From: SZUA-36 sp963774415
Lineage (GTDB): Bacteria > Pseudomonadota > Gammaproteobacteria > Xanthomonadales > SZUA-36
Length of the DNA stretch: 64,000 bases
Direction: 5' to 3'
Assembly (NCBI GenBank): GCA_963774415.1
Contig: CAVZEU010000003.1
Span: 1,175,790-1,239,789 of the forward strand
A program made the translations under genes and the position numbers. The notes under the pieces were generated by a model that worked only from the letters and a program-made list of their open reading frames with translations, was not told where the DNA came from and did no database searches. Shown here piece by piece: positions 26,118 through 34,090 of the stretch. Every line of letters begins with the position of its first letter. Positions within the stretch are counted from its first letter, which is position 1.

Positions 26118-26661
26118 ACGCCCGCAAGAGGTGGCACTGCGTCAACTCCGCTCCAGGCGGCTGATGCTCGTGGCCGCCCGCCCGGCCCTGATCGAGAAGG
26201 ATATCGAAGGCCGTGAACAACTGGCCGCGGCGCTCGACGCCGAGGTGCCGGAGGCCTGGCCGCCGGACCTGCACGGCCAGGAAGCCGCGCAGTACGCTTT
26301 GCAGCACAGGGATGAGGCGGCGGAACAGGGTTGGTCGTTCTGGTATCTCATCAGTAACGAGGAGCCGCAACAGCTGATTGGGATCTGCGGCTTCAAGGGC
26401 CGGCCGGACCGGGCCGGCTCGGTTGAAATCAGTTACTCGATCCTCGAAGCCTGGCAGCGCCGCGGTTTTGCGACCGAGGCAGTGGCCAGGCTGGTGGAAT
26501 GGGCGTTTTCACATCACAACGTCCACGAGGTCTGCGCTGAAACCCTGCCGCACCTCAGACAGTCGATCCGTGTTCTGGAGAAGAACGGTTTCAAATTGAC
26601 CGGAACCGGTTCCGAGGCCGGCGTCATACGTTACGCGGTAACGCGCAGCAGCCTGAATTGA
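26101..26661 (+). CDS. GNAT-family N-acetyltransferase (RimJ/RimL-like)
   Basis: A 186-residue acetyltransferase. LIGICGFKGRPDRAGSVEISYSI and the acetyl-CoA loop RRGFATEAVARLVEWAF are typical, followed by AETLPHLRQSIRVLEKNGF. The target is unknown; relatives acetylate protein N-termini or small molecules. ATG at 26101 overlaps the end of kdkA, so the two are probably translated together. A link to LPS is possible but not shown. Confidence 0.85.
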   Translation: MAIVPERPQEVALRQLRSRRLMLVAARPALIEKDIEGREQLAAALDAEVPEAWPPDLHGQEAAQYALQHRDEAAEQGWSFWYLISNEEPQQLIGICGFKGRPDRAGSVEISYSILEAWQRRGFATEAVARLVEWAFSHHNVHEVCAETLPHLRQSIRVLEKNGFKLTGTGSEAGVIRYAVTRSSLN

Positions 26662-26724
26662 GCGGCGCCCGGGCTTTTCCCGCCTCGCTTCCCCCTCGCC
26701 GCCCCCTGCCATCGTTCATACCCG

Positions 26725-26752
26725 TTGACTTAAATCAGAAGTATATTAAAAT
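26725..26752 (+). promoter_or_regulatory. Putative sigma-70 promoter of the SPFH gene
   Basis: TTGACT (26725-26730), a 16-base spacer and TAAAAT (26747-26752) match five of six consensus bases each. A perfect TATAAT at 26761-26766 lies just downstream in the same AT-rich stretch and could mark a second start. Confidence 0.6.
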
Positions 26753-26783
26753 GATATCACTATAATATAGGTGGAGTGGAGCC

Positions 26784-27653
26784 ATGATCAAAGAAATCGA
26801 TCGCAAGTGTTCGTCGGGCTACCTGGCGCTGGTCGTCTTGCCGGGCCTGTTGCTTCTCAATGCCTGGATGCTGGTCAACGCCATCAACGCCGAGAACGTC
26901 GTCTGGACGATCGTGCTGCTGCTGGTGCTGGTCGTGCTGGTGGTTTGCCTGCGCGGGTTTTTCATGGTGCAGCCCAATCAATCGAAGGTGCTGACGCTGT
27001 TCGGCAGCTATGTCGGCAGCGTGCGCCAAACGGGATTGCGCTGGGCGAATCCTTTCTATATGAAGCGGACCATTTCATTGAGGGTCAGGAACTTCGATTG
27101 CGACAAGCTCAAGGTCAACGACAGTTCCGGCAACCCGATTGAAATCGCCGCCGTGATCGTGTGGAAAGTGGTCGATTCGGCCGAGGCCGTGTTCGAGGTG
27201 GACGATTACATCAGTTTCGTGGAAATCCAGTCCGAGGCCGCCGTCAGGAACCTGGCCACCAGCTATCCTTACGAGACGCATTCGGATGATGTCATCGCCT
27301 TGCGCAGCAATCCGCAGGAGATCGCGGACAAACTCAAGGATGAGGTGCAAAACCGCCTTGAAAAAGCCGGCGTTCTCGTGATCGAGGCGCGCATCAGCCA
27401 CCTTGCCTACGCCCAGGAGATCGCCAGTGCGATGCTCAGACGCCAGCAGGCCCAGGCCATCGTGGCCGCGCGCCGGCAAATCGTCGATGGCGCGGTCGGC
27501 ATGGTCAAGATGGCGCTGCACGAACTCGCCGAGCAGCAGGTGATTGAGCTTGACGAAGAGCGTAAAGCCGCCATGGTCAGCAACTTGCTGGTGGTGCTTT
27601 GCGGTGAGGAAAACGTGCAGCCGGTGCTGAACACGGGGGGGCTGTATAGCTAG
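26784..27653 (+). CDS. SPFH/Band 7 domain membrane protein
   Basis: A 289-residue protein with two N-terminal membrane helices (about 12-35 and 42-62) and a cytoplasmic or periplasmic SPFH domain (about 65-245): FMVQPNQSKVLTLFGSYVGSVRQTGLRWANPF, then EVQNRLEKAGVLVIEARISHLAYAQEIASAMLRRQQAQAIVAAR with the usual helical end. SPFH proteins form membrane microdomain scaffolds or regulate proteases. ATG at 26784 follows GGTGGAGTGG. A small ribbon-helix-helix gene follows after 19 bases; this pairing recurs in bacteria (from memory). Confidence 0.9.
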   Translation: MIKEIDRKCSSGYLALVVLPGLLLLNAWMLVNAINAENVVWTIVLLLVLVVLVVCLRGFFMVQPNQSKVLTLFGSYVGSVRQTGLRWANPFYMKRTISLRVRNFDCDKLKVNDSSGNPIEIAAVIVWKVVDSAEAVFEVDDYISFVEIQSEAAVRNLATSYPYETHSDDVIALRSNPQEIADKLKDEVQNRLEKAGVLVIEARISHLAYAQEIASAMLRRQQAQAIVAARRQIVDGAVGMVKMALHELAEQQVIELDEERKAAMVSNLLVVLCGEENVQPVLNTGGLYS

Positions 27654-27672
27654 CGCCAAAGGCCCTGACCCC

Positions 27673-27876
27673 ATGTCCGCAAAGAAAGCGTTTCAACTGC
27701 GCATATCGGAAGACATCTGGCTGGCCGTCAGGCGCTGGTCGGATGACGAATTGCGCAGCGTCAATGCACAAATTGAATATCTTCTGCGCGATGCGCTGCG
27801 CCGGGCAGGGCGCCTGCCCGGCGGCAAAAAATCCGACCGTGGCGGTTCCGGTGCGGGCACCCCGGAATCGGGCTGA
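27673..27876 (+). CDS. Arc-like ribbon-helix-helix small protein
   Basis: A 67-residue protein: FQLRISEDIWLAVRRWSDDELRSVNAQIEYLLRDALRRAG is an Arc/MetJ-type ribbon-helix-helix, with the first strand and hydrophobic pattern intact. The Gly/Ser-rich tail is probably disordered. It is likely a DNA-binding regulator, perhaps of the SPFH gene it follows by 19 bases. No toxin partner is adjacent, so a toxin-antitoxin role is not supported. Confidence 0.75.
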   Translation: MSAKKAFQLRISEDIWLAVRRWSDDELRSVNAQIEYLLRDALRRAGRLPGGKKSDRGGSGAGTPESG

Positions 27877-27896
27877 AGATCCGTGCCGGTGAGCCG

Positions 27897-28772
27897 TTAT
27901 CGACGGGCCCGGCCCGGAAGTTGACCCGACTTTTCCAATGCCGATTCGAAAACGGCCGGCTCCGGGCGTATTCGATAATTGTCGGTTTGATCCAGGTGAA
28001 TGACGGTGCCGCCGGCATCGGTGGCGATGACCGTGGGCAGTACCGTGTGTGAGCCATAACCCAGCAACTGGATACCCAGTGGCGTACCCCAGGGGTGGTC
28101 GATGCCCAGCTTCCTGGCAGCGGTATTTTCGGGGTCCGTCAGGAAAGTCATGGGCGCATCGAATCGTGCGGCCATGGCCGCGCTTTTTCTGGCCGGTTGC
28201 GGGCTGATCAGGACCAGGCGAACGCCGCGCTCGGCCAAGCGCAGGCATGCCCCGGCGAGCTCCTGAATCTGGGCATAACAAAAGGGGCACCAGTTGCCGC
28301 GGTAAAATACCAGCAGGTGCGGGGCCGTCCTGAAGCTATCGGAGCAAACACGGTTGCCCGCCAGGTCCCGCAGTTCAAACCCGGGCAGGGCGGCGCCGAC
28401 CTCGAGCCGCGAGGGGTACCGGCCGCGGACAACGGAGTACCAGCGCAGGTAGGCCAGCCAGCCAAGCATTGTCAGCCCTGCCCACAGGTGAGCGTGGCCG
28501 GCGACCGGGCCGTAGCGGTATGACGCGGTCATGGCGATTGCCAGGCCGGCGCCGCCGAGCACGCTGTATCCGACCGGGTGGCGGGAAGTTCGGGGCGTTC
28601 TGAACAGATACGAACGGACGAAGAAGGCCAGGGGTGCGGCCGCCGCGAGCGTGAGGCCCAGCCAGGCCAGCAGGGGTCCAGCGCCGCTTGCGAGCCGCAC
28701 TGCCCCATAAATGCCGACCGCGAGCAGCCAGCATACAAAACAACTGATGAATATTGATTTAAGAACGTTCAA
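27897..28772 (-). CDS. Membrane-anchored peroxiredoxin/thioredoxin-like protein
   Basis: A 291-residue protein with about four N-terminal membrane helices (1-125), then an AhpC/TSA-type thioredoxin-fold domain (about 135-285). LLVFYRGNWCPFCYAQIQEL contains CPFC, a CxxC active site. The domain resembles peroxiredoxin-like redoxins that reduce peroxides or disulfides at the membrane. The ATG at 28772 lies head-to-head with a cyclophilin gene starting 73 bases away. The physiological partner is unknown. Confidence 0.8.
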   Translation of the reverse strand: MNVLKSIFISCFVCWLLAVGIYGAVRLASGAGPLLAWLGLTLAAAAPLAFFVRSYLFRTPRTSRHPVGYSVLGGAGLAIAMTASYRYGPVAGHAHLWAGLTMLGWLAYLRWYSVVRGRYPSRLEVGAALPGFELRDLAGNRVCSDSFRTAPHLLVFYRGNWCPFCYAQIQELAGACLRLAERGVRLVLISPQPARKSAAMAARFDAPMTFLTDPENTAARKLGIDHPWGTPLGIQLLGYGSHTVLPTVIATDAGGTVIHLDQTDNYRIRPEPAVFESALEKSGQLPGRARR

Positions 28773-28845
28773 AATGGGCGGCCTCCGGTTGCGTTTTCGA
28801 GCCGCCGAACCTATCGATAAAGATCCAGATCAATGGAGTCTACCC

Positions 28846-29448
28846 ATGTTGAAGCAAAAAATTCTGATCCCGTTACTGCTCATTCTTCTCCCGGTGACCG
28901 CCTGGTCGCTGGAGCCGAAATGTCTGCCGCCGGAACAGCTGCCGGATAACCCGTTTCCGCTGGTCAAGTTGGAAACAAGTATGGGTGATATCGAGGTCGA
29001 ATTGAACCGCATGCGCGCGCCGGCCAGCGTCAACAATTTCCTGCGCTACGTGCTCGAAGGAGAATACAATGGAACGATCTTCCACCGCGTCATTGCGGGT
29101 TTCGTCGTGCAAGGCGGGGGTTACACCAAGGGTTTCGAGGGCAAAACCGTGCACGAACCGGTGATCAACGAATCCGGCAACGGTTTGAAAAATACGACCG
29201 GCACGATCGCCATGGCGAGATTTGACGACCCGCATTCCGCAACCAGGCAGTTCTATTTCAACATGGCCGACAACGCCAACCTGGATCCGAACTCCAAGAA
29301 CTGGGGCTACACGGTATTCGGGCAGGTTGTCAGCGGCATGGAAGTGTTAAAGGCCATAGAAAAGGTCAAGACCGATTTCAACGAGGCACTGAATGCCGAG
29401 GATGTACCGGTAGAACCGGTTTTGCTGATCAAGGCAAGCGTCGAATAG
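28846..29448 (+). CDS. Periplasmic peptidyl-prolyl cis-trans isomerase, cyclophilin type
   Basis: A 200-residue protein with a signal peptide (about 1-20, ILIPLLLILLPVTAWS), then a cyclophilin domain: LETSMGDIEVELN, FHRVIAGFVVQGGGY with the catalytic Arg, and FYFNMADNANLD. It resembles PpiA of E. coli, catalysing prolyl isomerisation during folding of periplasmic proteins. The ATG at 28846 is chosen because it gives the signal peptide; an upstream start at 28711 would overlap the divergent gene. Confidence 0.9.
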   Translation: MLKQKILIPLLLILLPVTAWSLEPKCLPPEQLPDNPFPLVKLETSMGDIEVELNRMRAPASVNNFLRYVLEGEYNGTIFHRVIAGFVVQGGGYTKGFEGKTVHEPVINESGNGLKNTTGTIAMARFDDPHSATRQFYFNMADNANLDPNSKNWGYTVFGQVVSGMEVLKAIEKVKTDFNEALNAEDVPVEPVLLIKASVE

Positions 29449-29484
29449 CCCTCCCGCCGATCCTTGTTTGCGGATGAATGGCGA

Positions 29485-30369
29485 ATGATGATCTGGGGTG
29501 AGGTTTTCGCACTGGCCAGCGCATTGAGTTGGGCGCTGGCGGTCATCTTTTTGCGTCGTTCCGGGGAGCGGCTGCCGGCATTTGACCTCAACCTGATCAA
29601 GAACCTGGTCGGATTTGCCTTGATGATTCCGACCATCCTGCTTTTCAATGGCGTTACGCTGCCTGACTACTCCCTTGCGGATGTGCTGCTGGTGTTTATC
29701 TCGGGCCTGGTCGGTATCGCCGTGGCGGACACCTGGTATTTGCACGCGCTCAAGTTGATGGGCGCCAGCCGCATGGGTATCGTGGCCAACCTGTTCAGCC
29801 CGTTTGTGATCTTGTTGTCGTCCGTGTTTCTCGCCGAACACATGGGCGTTTTCCAGTGGCTTGGGTTCGTGCTGGTGATGGCGGGGGTGTTGCTGGTCAC
29901 CTGGAGGGTGCAACGGGCCGAACGGCCGGCGGCTGATGTCAGGAAAGGCGCCGTGATTGGGGTCGCGTCAATCCTGGCGATGGCCATCGGCGTGGTCATG
30001 ATCAAGAGCATCCTGGAAACCCGGCCTTTCTTGTGGACCGTGGAGTTGCGACTGCTTGGCGGCGTCGCCGGCATGTTTGTTTACGTCGGGGTCAAACATC
30101 GGTGGCACGGCATAATCATAAACATCCGTCAGCCGCAACCGTGGGGCGAAATATTGCTTGCATCCTTTTTGGCTGCATACCTCTCGCTGATCCTGTGGCT
30201 GGCAGGCTATAAGCTGATCGAGGCTTCCGTCGCCTCGGTGCTGAACCAGACCAACGGAACCTTCATCGTGTTCCTGGCCTGGTTGATGCTGGGAGAGAAG
30301 ATCAGCCGGCGCAAATTCGCGGGGGTCCTTCTCACGCTTGGCGGTGTCACGGCGATGCTGAGCCTCTGA
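29485..30369 (+). CDS. EamA/DMT-superfamily transporter
   Basis: A 294-residue membrane protein with ten hydrophobic helices arranged as two EamA repeats (about 1-140 and 150-290). The second repeat ends with the family-type VASVLNQTNGTFIVFLAWLMLGEKISRRKFAGVLLTLGGV. Such proteins export metabolites or amino acids; the substrate is not predictable. ATG codons at 29485 and 29488 both fit. It ends a housekeeping stretch; the next 490 bases are non-coding. Confidence 0.88.
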   Translation: MMIWGEVFALASALSWALAVIFLRRSGERLPAFDLNLIKNLVGFALMIPTILLFNGVTLPDYSLADVLLVFISGLVGIAVADTWYLHALKLMGASRMGIVANLFSPFVILLSSVFLAEHMGVFQWLGFVLVMAGVLLVTWRVQRAERPAADVRKGAVIGVASILAMAIGVVMIKSILETRPFLWTVELRLLGGVAGMFVYVGVKHRWHGIIINIRQPQPWGEILLASFLAAYLSLILWLAGYKLIEASVASVLNQTNGTFIVFLAWLMLGEKISRRKFAGVLLTLGGVTAMLSL

Positions 30370-30856
30370 CGCAGGATTCGATAATGCACAGTTCCACGGC
30401 AGGTGGGCAGCCTTGCCCGCTCAGGCTCCGCCGCGGCCGGGTGAACCTGATGATTACCAGGCATCCCGAACTTAATGGGAATTGGACTACAACATCCAAA
30501 GACAAAAAAGAAGTAATTTGGTATTGACATTAATGGCAATAAATGGCATAAATGTCAATAAATGACATATTCGTCAAATCCGTAACGAAACCGATACGGA
30601 TTGAAGGAGGGGGGAAGCCCGAAAACCTGTTCAGGATGGCATCCAGATGTTCAAAGGGGGAGTTCTGATGATGCCGCGAAGGGGATCCTGAATCGGTTCA
30701 GAGGGCAGGGCAAAGCTCCGGTCTTTCACAAAGGCCGGGCTTTGCTTTGCACGGAAAAGTTGTGAACCATTTGCCGCCGAATCCGGTTTTGACAATTGCT
30801 GTACACGGGTCGAATTGGCACATGGAAGTGGGACACATAAAAGGAACCGGAATATT
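30370..30856 (+). promoter_or_regulatory. Non-coding leader and promoter region before the first DUF6502-like gene
   Basis: No convincing ORF lies in these 487 bases. TTGACA (30524-30529), 17 bases and CATAAA (30547-30552) form a possible promoter within a run of related TGACAT/ATGTCA/AATGGCA motifs (about 30524-30570), two of them inverted as GTCA-ATAAA-TGAC, suggesting operators. A long hairpin at 30710-30745 (7 outer plus 9 inner pairs with one bulged T) lies in the presumed leader. No T-run follows it, so it is more likely regulatory than a terminator. AAGGA at about 30842 is the ribosome-binding site. Confidence 0.45.
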
Positions 30857-31702
30857 ATGGCTTCATCATCCGCTTCAAGTTTCGAAGACGTCGCCGCCCT
30901 CAGTCGTGTTGTCGAAAACGTGTTCAGACGGCTCATCCGCATACTCGTCGGACGCATGACACTGAAAAAACTGCAGGAAATGATCCAGGTCATTTTCGTA
31001 CAGGAAACCGAGGCAAAGTTGAAAAAGGAAGCACCGGGCAAGAGCGTCGCGCTGGGTGATCTGTCACTGCTGACCGGCGTCGATACCCGAACCATCAAGA
31101 AGGCTCGGTCGTTTATCGCCCTCAGTGATCCAATGCACATGAACGAGGAATTCCTGGACGGCTTTATGCCGTTTTTCAAGCTCTTCGATTTATGGTTTAA
31201 CGACCCCGACTATTTTGACGAAACGCTTGGGAAGCCCAGAATTTTGAAAATCGCCGGCGAAGGAACAACTTTCACGCAACTCGTCAAGGCGGCCATGCCC
31301 GCCAGGGGTCTAACATTGTACGCCATTTTGAAGCGGCTGAAGGATATTGGGGTAATTGAGGAAGATTCGGAAAACGGGACCGTGAGATTGTTGCAGGAGG
31401 ACAATATCTTCATCAGTCAAGACGAATTGGACCAGATTGACGTGGGCTTTACTGCAATTGCCAATCTAGCCGGGACCGTAGAGCACAACATCCTTCATAA
31501 GAGCGGGCAGAAGTTCTATCAAAGAGGGTGTTGGAATTATCAATTTGACCCGAACGAGATGGAACGTGTGCGAAACGTGATTTATGAATTCCTAAGCGAT
31601 ACTGATGATGAAGCTAGAGCACTCATAACTTCTTTGGCCGACTCTGATAGGAAGCCAGGGCAACTGACCGCAGGCGTAAGCATGTTCTACTTTGAAGAGT
31701 AA
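30857..31702 (+). CDS. DUF6502-like protein (copy A)
   Basis: A 281-residue soluble protein with no signal peptide. The N-terminal part (about 10-60) reads VVENVFRRLIRILVGRMTLKKLQEMIQVIFVQE, followed by LGDLSLLTGVDTRTIKKAR, a helix-turn-helix-like segment typical of DUF6502 proteins (assigned from memory). A second possible winged-helix part lies around 150-190 (LTLYAILKRLKDIGVIEE), and the tail reads KPGQLTAGVSMFYFEE. Copy B at 33233-34090 is a distant paralogue with matching segments. DNA binding is plausible but unproven. ATG at 30857 has AAGGA about 12 bases upstream. Confidence 0.7.
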   Translation: MASSSASSFEDVAALSRVVENVFRRLIRILVGRMTLKKLQEMIQVIFVQETEAKLKKEAPGKSVALGDLSLLTGVDTRTIKKARSFIALSDPMHMNEEFLDGFMPFFKLFDLWFNDPDYFDETLGKPRILKIAGEGTTFTQLVKAAMPARGLTLYAILKRLKDIGVIEEDSENGTVRLLQEDNIFISQDELDQIDVGFTAIANLAGTVEHNILHKSGQKFYQRGCWNYQFDPNEMERVRNVIYEFLSDTDDEARALITSLADSDRKPGQLTAGVSMFYFEE

Positions 31703-31886
31703 TGGCAGAAGTTAGTGTATTTAGTGTCAGGTATCGTATCGTAGCGCGCAAATTCTGATGCACGAGAATTGAGCAAACGGTCCACGTGAATTCGACTTTT
31801 CCCGCGACCGATTAGGGCTAAAACCTATCCTGTTCTATCTGTGAGCGAGAGAAACACACCGTGACCGGAATACACCCTAATTCTAA

Positions 31887-31963
31887 TGGTGCGCCCGACA
31901 GGATTCGAACCTGTGACCCCAAGATTAGGAATCTTGTGCTCTATCCGACTGAGCTACGGGCGC
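31887..31963 (-). tRNA. tRNA-Arg (anticodon CCT)
   Basis: A 77-nt cloverleaf on the minus strand with encoded CCA. Acceptor GCGCCCG/CGGGCGC pairs fully, the D-arm is GCTC/GAGC, the anticodon stem CAAGA/TCTTG surrounds TTCCTAA (anticodon CCT), and the T-arm reads ACAGG-TTCGAAT-CCTGT. It lies between the two DUF6502-like genes. tRNA genes often border islands, but no duplicated 3' end was found nearby. Confidence 0.95.
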
Positions 31964-32327
31964 TTGGGTTGAGCTATTCTACCCATTTTTTGAGCGGCTT
32001 GTACTTAGAGAACGTCTGATTTCAAAGGAAACGGTAAACCAGTTTTGTTTCCAAAACAAACCACCCACAGACGCGTCGGCTTGCTGTTTTGCAGAGCCAC
32101 ACCGAGGCCTAATGAAACTGAACGTTAACGCATTTTTTCAGGCGTTAAGCGGGTGTACCCAATATCGAATACTCCTGTCTTAGCATTGGACGAGCACGGC
32201 AATCCGAGAAAGTGCCCCTGCAGGATGCAGGGGCAAACCTCTCGTTGGACTATCGTTTCGCTCACAAGCTTCAATATTCGTGAGCATCAGCCGCAGACTT
32301 GTCAGTCCGTGAGCCAGTTATTTGTTG
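31964..32327. other. Intergenic region with a strong hairpin
   Basis: No gene is supported in these 364 bases. A perfect 10-bp stem TGCCCCTGCA/TGCAGGGGCA with a GGA loop spans 32213-32235. Seen from the minus strand it lies about 90 bases after the repeat-protein stop and is followed by CTTTCT, so it may act as a weak terminator. TTAACGC/GCGTTAA near 32134-32150 is a smaller inverted repeat. The sequence next to 31963 should contain the tRNA-Arg promoter (TAGAAT seen on the minus strand). Confidence 0.4.
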
Positions 32328-33230
32328 TTATTGGGCAAAGGTCGCATTGATTTGCGAAGAACTATCTCCAGAGTTCGCACATAGCCCTGTATCGCCCATT
32401 ACAACTACGTTATCAAAAGAAACAACCTGGTTGTTGTTCCCATCCAGCACTGAAACTGAGGCCGTTTGACAACCGAGGTTGACTTCAAATTGCAGGCTGG
32501 TTGCTACAGTGACGCTTTCACTGCCAGTACCTCCACCAACAACTAAGGTATTGGAGCCGGTACCGCCCCCAACAACTTCCTGCCCGGTGCCGCCACCGAC
32601 GACTTGCTGGCCGGTGCCGCCACCGACGACTTGCTGGCCGGTGCCGCCACCGACGACTTGCTGCCCAGTGCCGCCACCGACGACTTGCTGCCCAGTGCCG
32701 CCACCGACGACTTCAATACCGGTGCCGCCGCCAACGACTTCAATGCCAGTGCCGCCACCAGTGCTCTCCGTTCCTGTACCACCGCCAACAACCTCTGTGC
32801 CGGTGCCGCCGCCGACAACTAAAGTGTTAGAGCCGGTACCGCCACCAACTACATCTGCCCCGGTTCCACCACCAACAACCAGCGTTTGATTGGTCACTCC
32901 AGTGTTGGCATATGTACCTTCTTGGAGGCCAGTACCGGTGTAGAGTGATCCGTCAAAGTACCAAGACACAGTCACCTGACCATTCTCTACAAATACCTGC
33001 ATGGCACCTTGAGGGGCGAGCCCTAGAGCGCTAACTTGTGAAGTTATCGCGATCATGGCCATTGACAAGACCAGTATCGCTCTTTTGATACCGGTGCCGG
33101 ATTTTTCAATACCGGTCCCGGATTTTCCAATACCGGTCCCGGATTTCTCAATCCCCGTCCCTGACTTCTCAATACCGGTTCCGGACTTTTCAATGCCGGT
33201 TCCATCTTTTTCAATTATCCAACGAGTCAT
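32328..33230 (-). CDS. Secreted Gly-Thr-Gly repeat protein
   Basis: A 300-residue protein of unknown function. Residues about 6-55 are seven tandem heptads of the type IEKSGTG. A hydrophobic segment follows (RAILVLSMAMIAITSQVSALG, about 57-77), resembling a signal peptide or anchor placed after the repeats. A short domain (about 78-120) precedes thirteen GGGTG units, mostly nonapeptides such as VVGGGTGQQ or VVGGGTGIE (about 122-245). The C-terminal domain has two Cys. The repeats are tandem in DNA (21 and 27 bp). It starts two bases after the stop of DUF6502 copy B, with AGGAG inside that gene's end, so the pair is translationally coupled. Confidence 0.8.
   Translation of the reverse strand: MTRWIIEKDGTGIEKSGTGIEKSGTGIEKSGTGIGKSGTGIEKSGTGIKRAILVLSMAMIAITSQVSALGLAPQGAMQVFVENGQVTVSWYFDGSLYTGTGLQEGTYANTGVTNQTLVVGGGTGADVVGGGTGSNTLVVGGGTGTEVVGGGTGTESTGGGTGIEVVGGGTGIEVVGGGTGQQVVGGGTGQQVVGGGTGQQVVGGGTGQQVVGGGTGQEVVGGGTGSNTLVVGGGTGSESVTVATSLQFEVNLGCQTASVSVLDGNNNQVVSFDNVVVMGDTGLCANSGDSSSQINATFAQ
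32540..32880. repeat. 27-bp tandem repeats encoding GGGTG nonapeptides
   Basis: Units of 27 bp encoding VVGGGTGxx are arrayed head to tail, some near-identical (the four QQ units at about 32581-32690) and others diverged. Two longer units (SNTLVV) break the register. Such arrays vary in copy number by slippage or recombination. Confidence 0.85.
33075..33225. repeat. 21-bp tandem repeats encoding IEKSGTG heptads
   Basis: Seven 21-bp units encode the N-terminal heptads of the repeat protein. Most are near-identical; the first has Asp for Ser and the sixth Gly for Glu. The protein motif GTGIE recurs in the C-terminal array, suggesting a common origin for both arrays. Confidence 0.85.
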
Positions 33231-33232
33231 TA

Positions 33233-34090
33233 CTATTCTCCTAGGTCGTCTGAATCAAGGTCTCCCCACTGGTACCAACCGATACCAACCGTAAGTTGAC
33301 CTGGTTGCTTTTGTGCCTCCTCGTACTTTTCGAGTAGGGCCTCCCCTTCTTTAATCTGATTTAACAATAGTTTTCGGGCATCTCCACGAAAATCTCTATA
33401 CCTTTCGGCTGATAATCTATAGGTCCACCGCCCCTGTTGAGGGACTCTTTCCTCTGGAACAGAATTCATGTTGTGGATCCCAGCGCTCATGACTCTGGAA
33501 GCCTCTAAAAACGTGATGTCCGTGAGTTTTGCGATATCGCTTGTTATGGGTGTGTATTCTTTGGAAAGGAGCTTCACCTTTTGGATATCGCCATCGATTA
33601 CTTCAACCGTCTCTGACTGCAGGAGGCGATCCAAGACCGTTTTCACCGTAATGTTTCGCCCAATTGACTTTAGAACGAGACCTTGAAATGTCCTTCCTTT
33701 TCCCTCGACGGGTATGGTGGCTGCTTTCCCTGTATCGGGATCAACAAAAAACGGGTCGCTGCTCCACATATCAATCAAGGTAAATTCTGGTGAAATCTGT
33801 TTTGTGTCGAATGTGGAATCAGAACCGCGATCCAGAACACTTGATACAACTCGTGTATCCATTCCCGTAATCAACGCTAATGCGCTCTTTGTCGGTTTGG
33901 AGCCGTCCCGCAGGAGCTTTTTTTTGCCTTCTTCGACATAGACGGACCGAAGCATTTCCACCAAGGCAGGGAAGGAAATAGTTCCAACAATTAGGCGCAC
34001 TATTTTTCTAAGTACGAGCGGAAGTACTTCCGTAATGGATTTCGCATCAGCTGGCATATCAATGTTTTTTTTAAACAAATTACTCGACAT
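33233..34090 (-). CDS. DUF6502-like protein (copy B)
   Basis: A 285-residue soluble protein. VLPLVLRKIVRLIVGTISFPALVEMLRSVYVEEGKKKL and ALALITGMDTRVVSSVLDRG are the DUF6502-like N-terminal helices and helix-turn-helix region. ITVKTVLDRLLQSETVEVID resembles the second wing-like part of copy A, and both copies end with KQPGQLTVGI or KPGQLTAGV. Base composition is more AT-rich than the flanking housekeeping genes, suggesting transfer. It is the first gene of a two-gene unit with the repeat protein, so it may regulate or serve that protein. The function is unknown. Confidence 0.72.
   Translation of the reverse strand: MSSNLFKKNIDMPADAKSITEVLPLVLRKIVRLIVGTISFPALVEMLRSVYVEEGKKKLLRDGSKPTKSALALITGMDTRVVSSVLDRGSDSTFDTKQISPEFTLIDMWSSDPFFVDPDTGKAATIPVEGKGRTFQGLVLKSIGRNITVKTVLDRLLQSETVEVIDGDIQKVKLLSKEYTPITSDIAKLTDITFLEASRVMSAGIHNMNSVPEERVPQQGRWTYRLSAERYRDFRGDARKLLLNQIKEGEALLEKYEEAQKQPGQLTVGIGWYQWGDLDSDDLGE

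Noticed and set aside
27673..27876. Antitoxin of a toxin-antitoxin pair
   Set aside because: The ribbon-helix-helix protein has no small toxin-like neighbour; its partner is a large SPFH membrane protein.
31887..31963. tRNA-Arg as an att site for an integrated island
   Set aside because: No integrase gene and no repeat of the tRNA 3' end were found in the 30-35 kb region; the island may still be acquired, but this mechanism is unsupported.
32540..32880. Regular 27-bp repeats that could be taken for a CRISPR array
   Set aside because: The repeats are contiguous without unique spacers, stay in coding frame and encode GGGTG nonapeptides; no cas genes are near.
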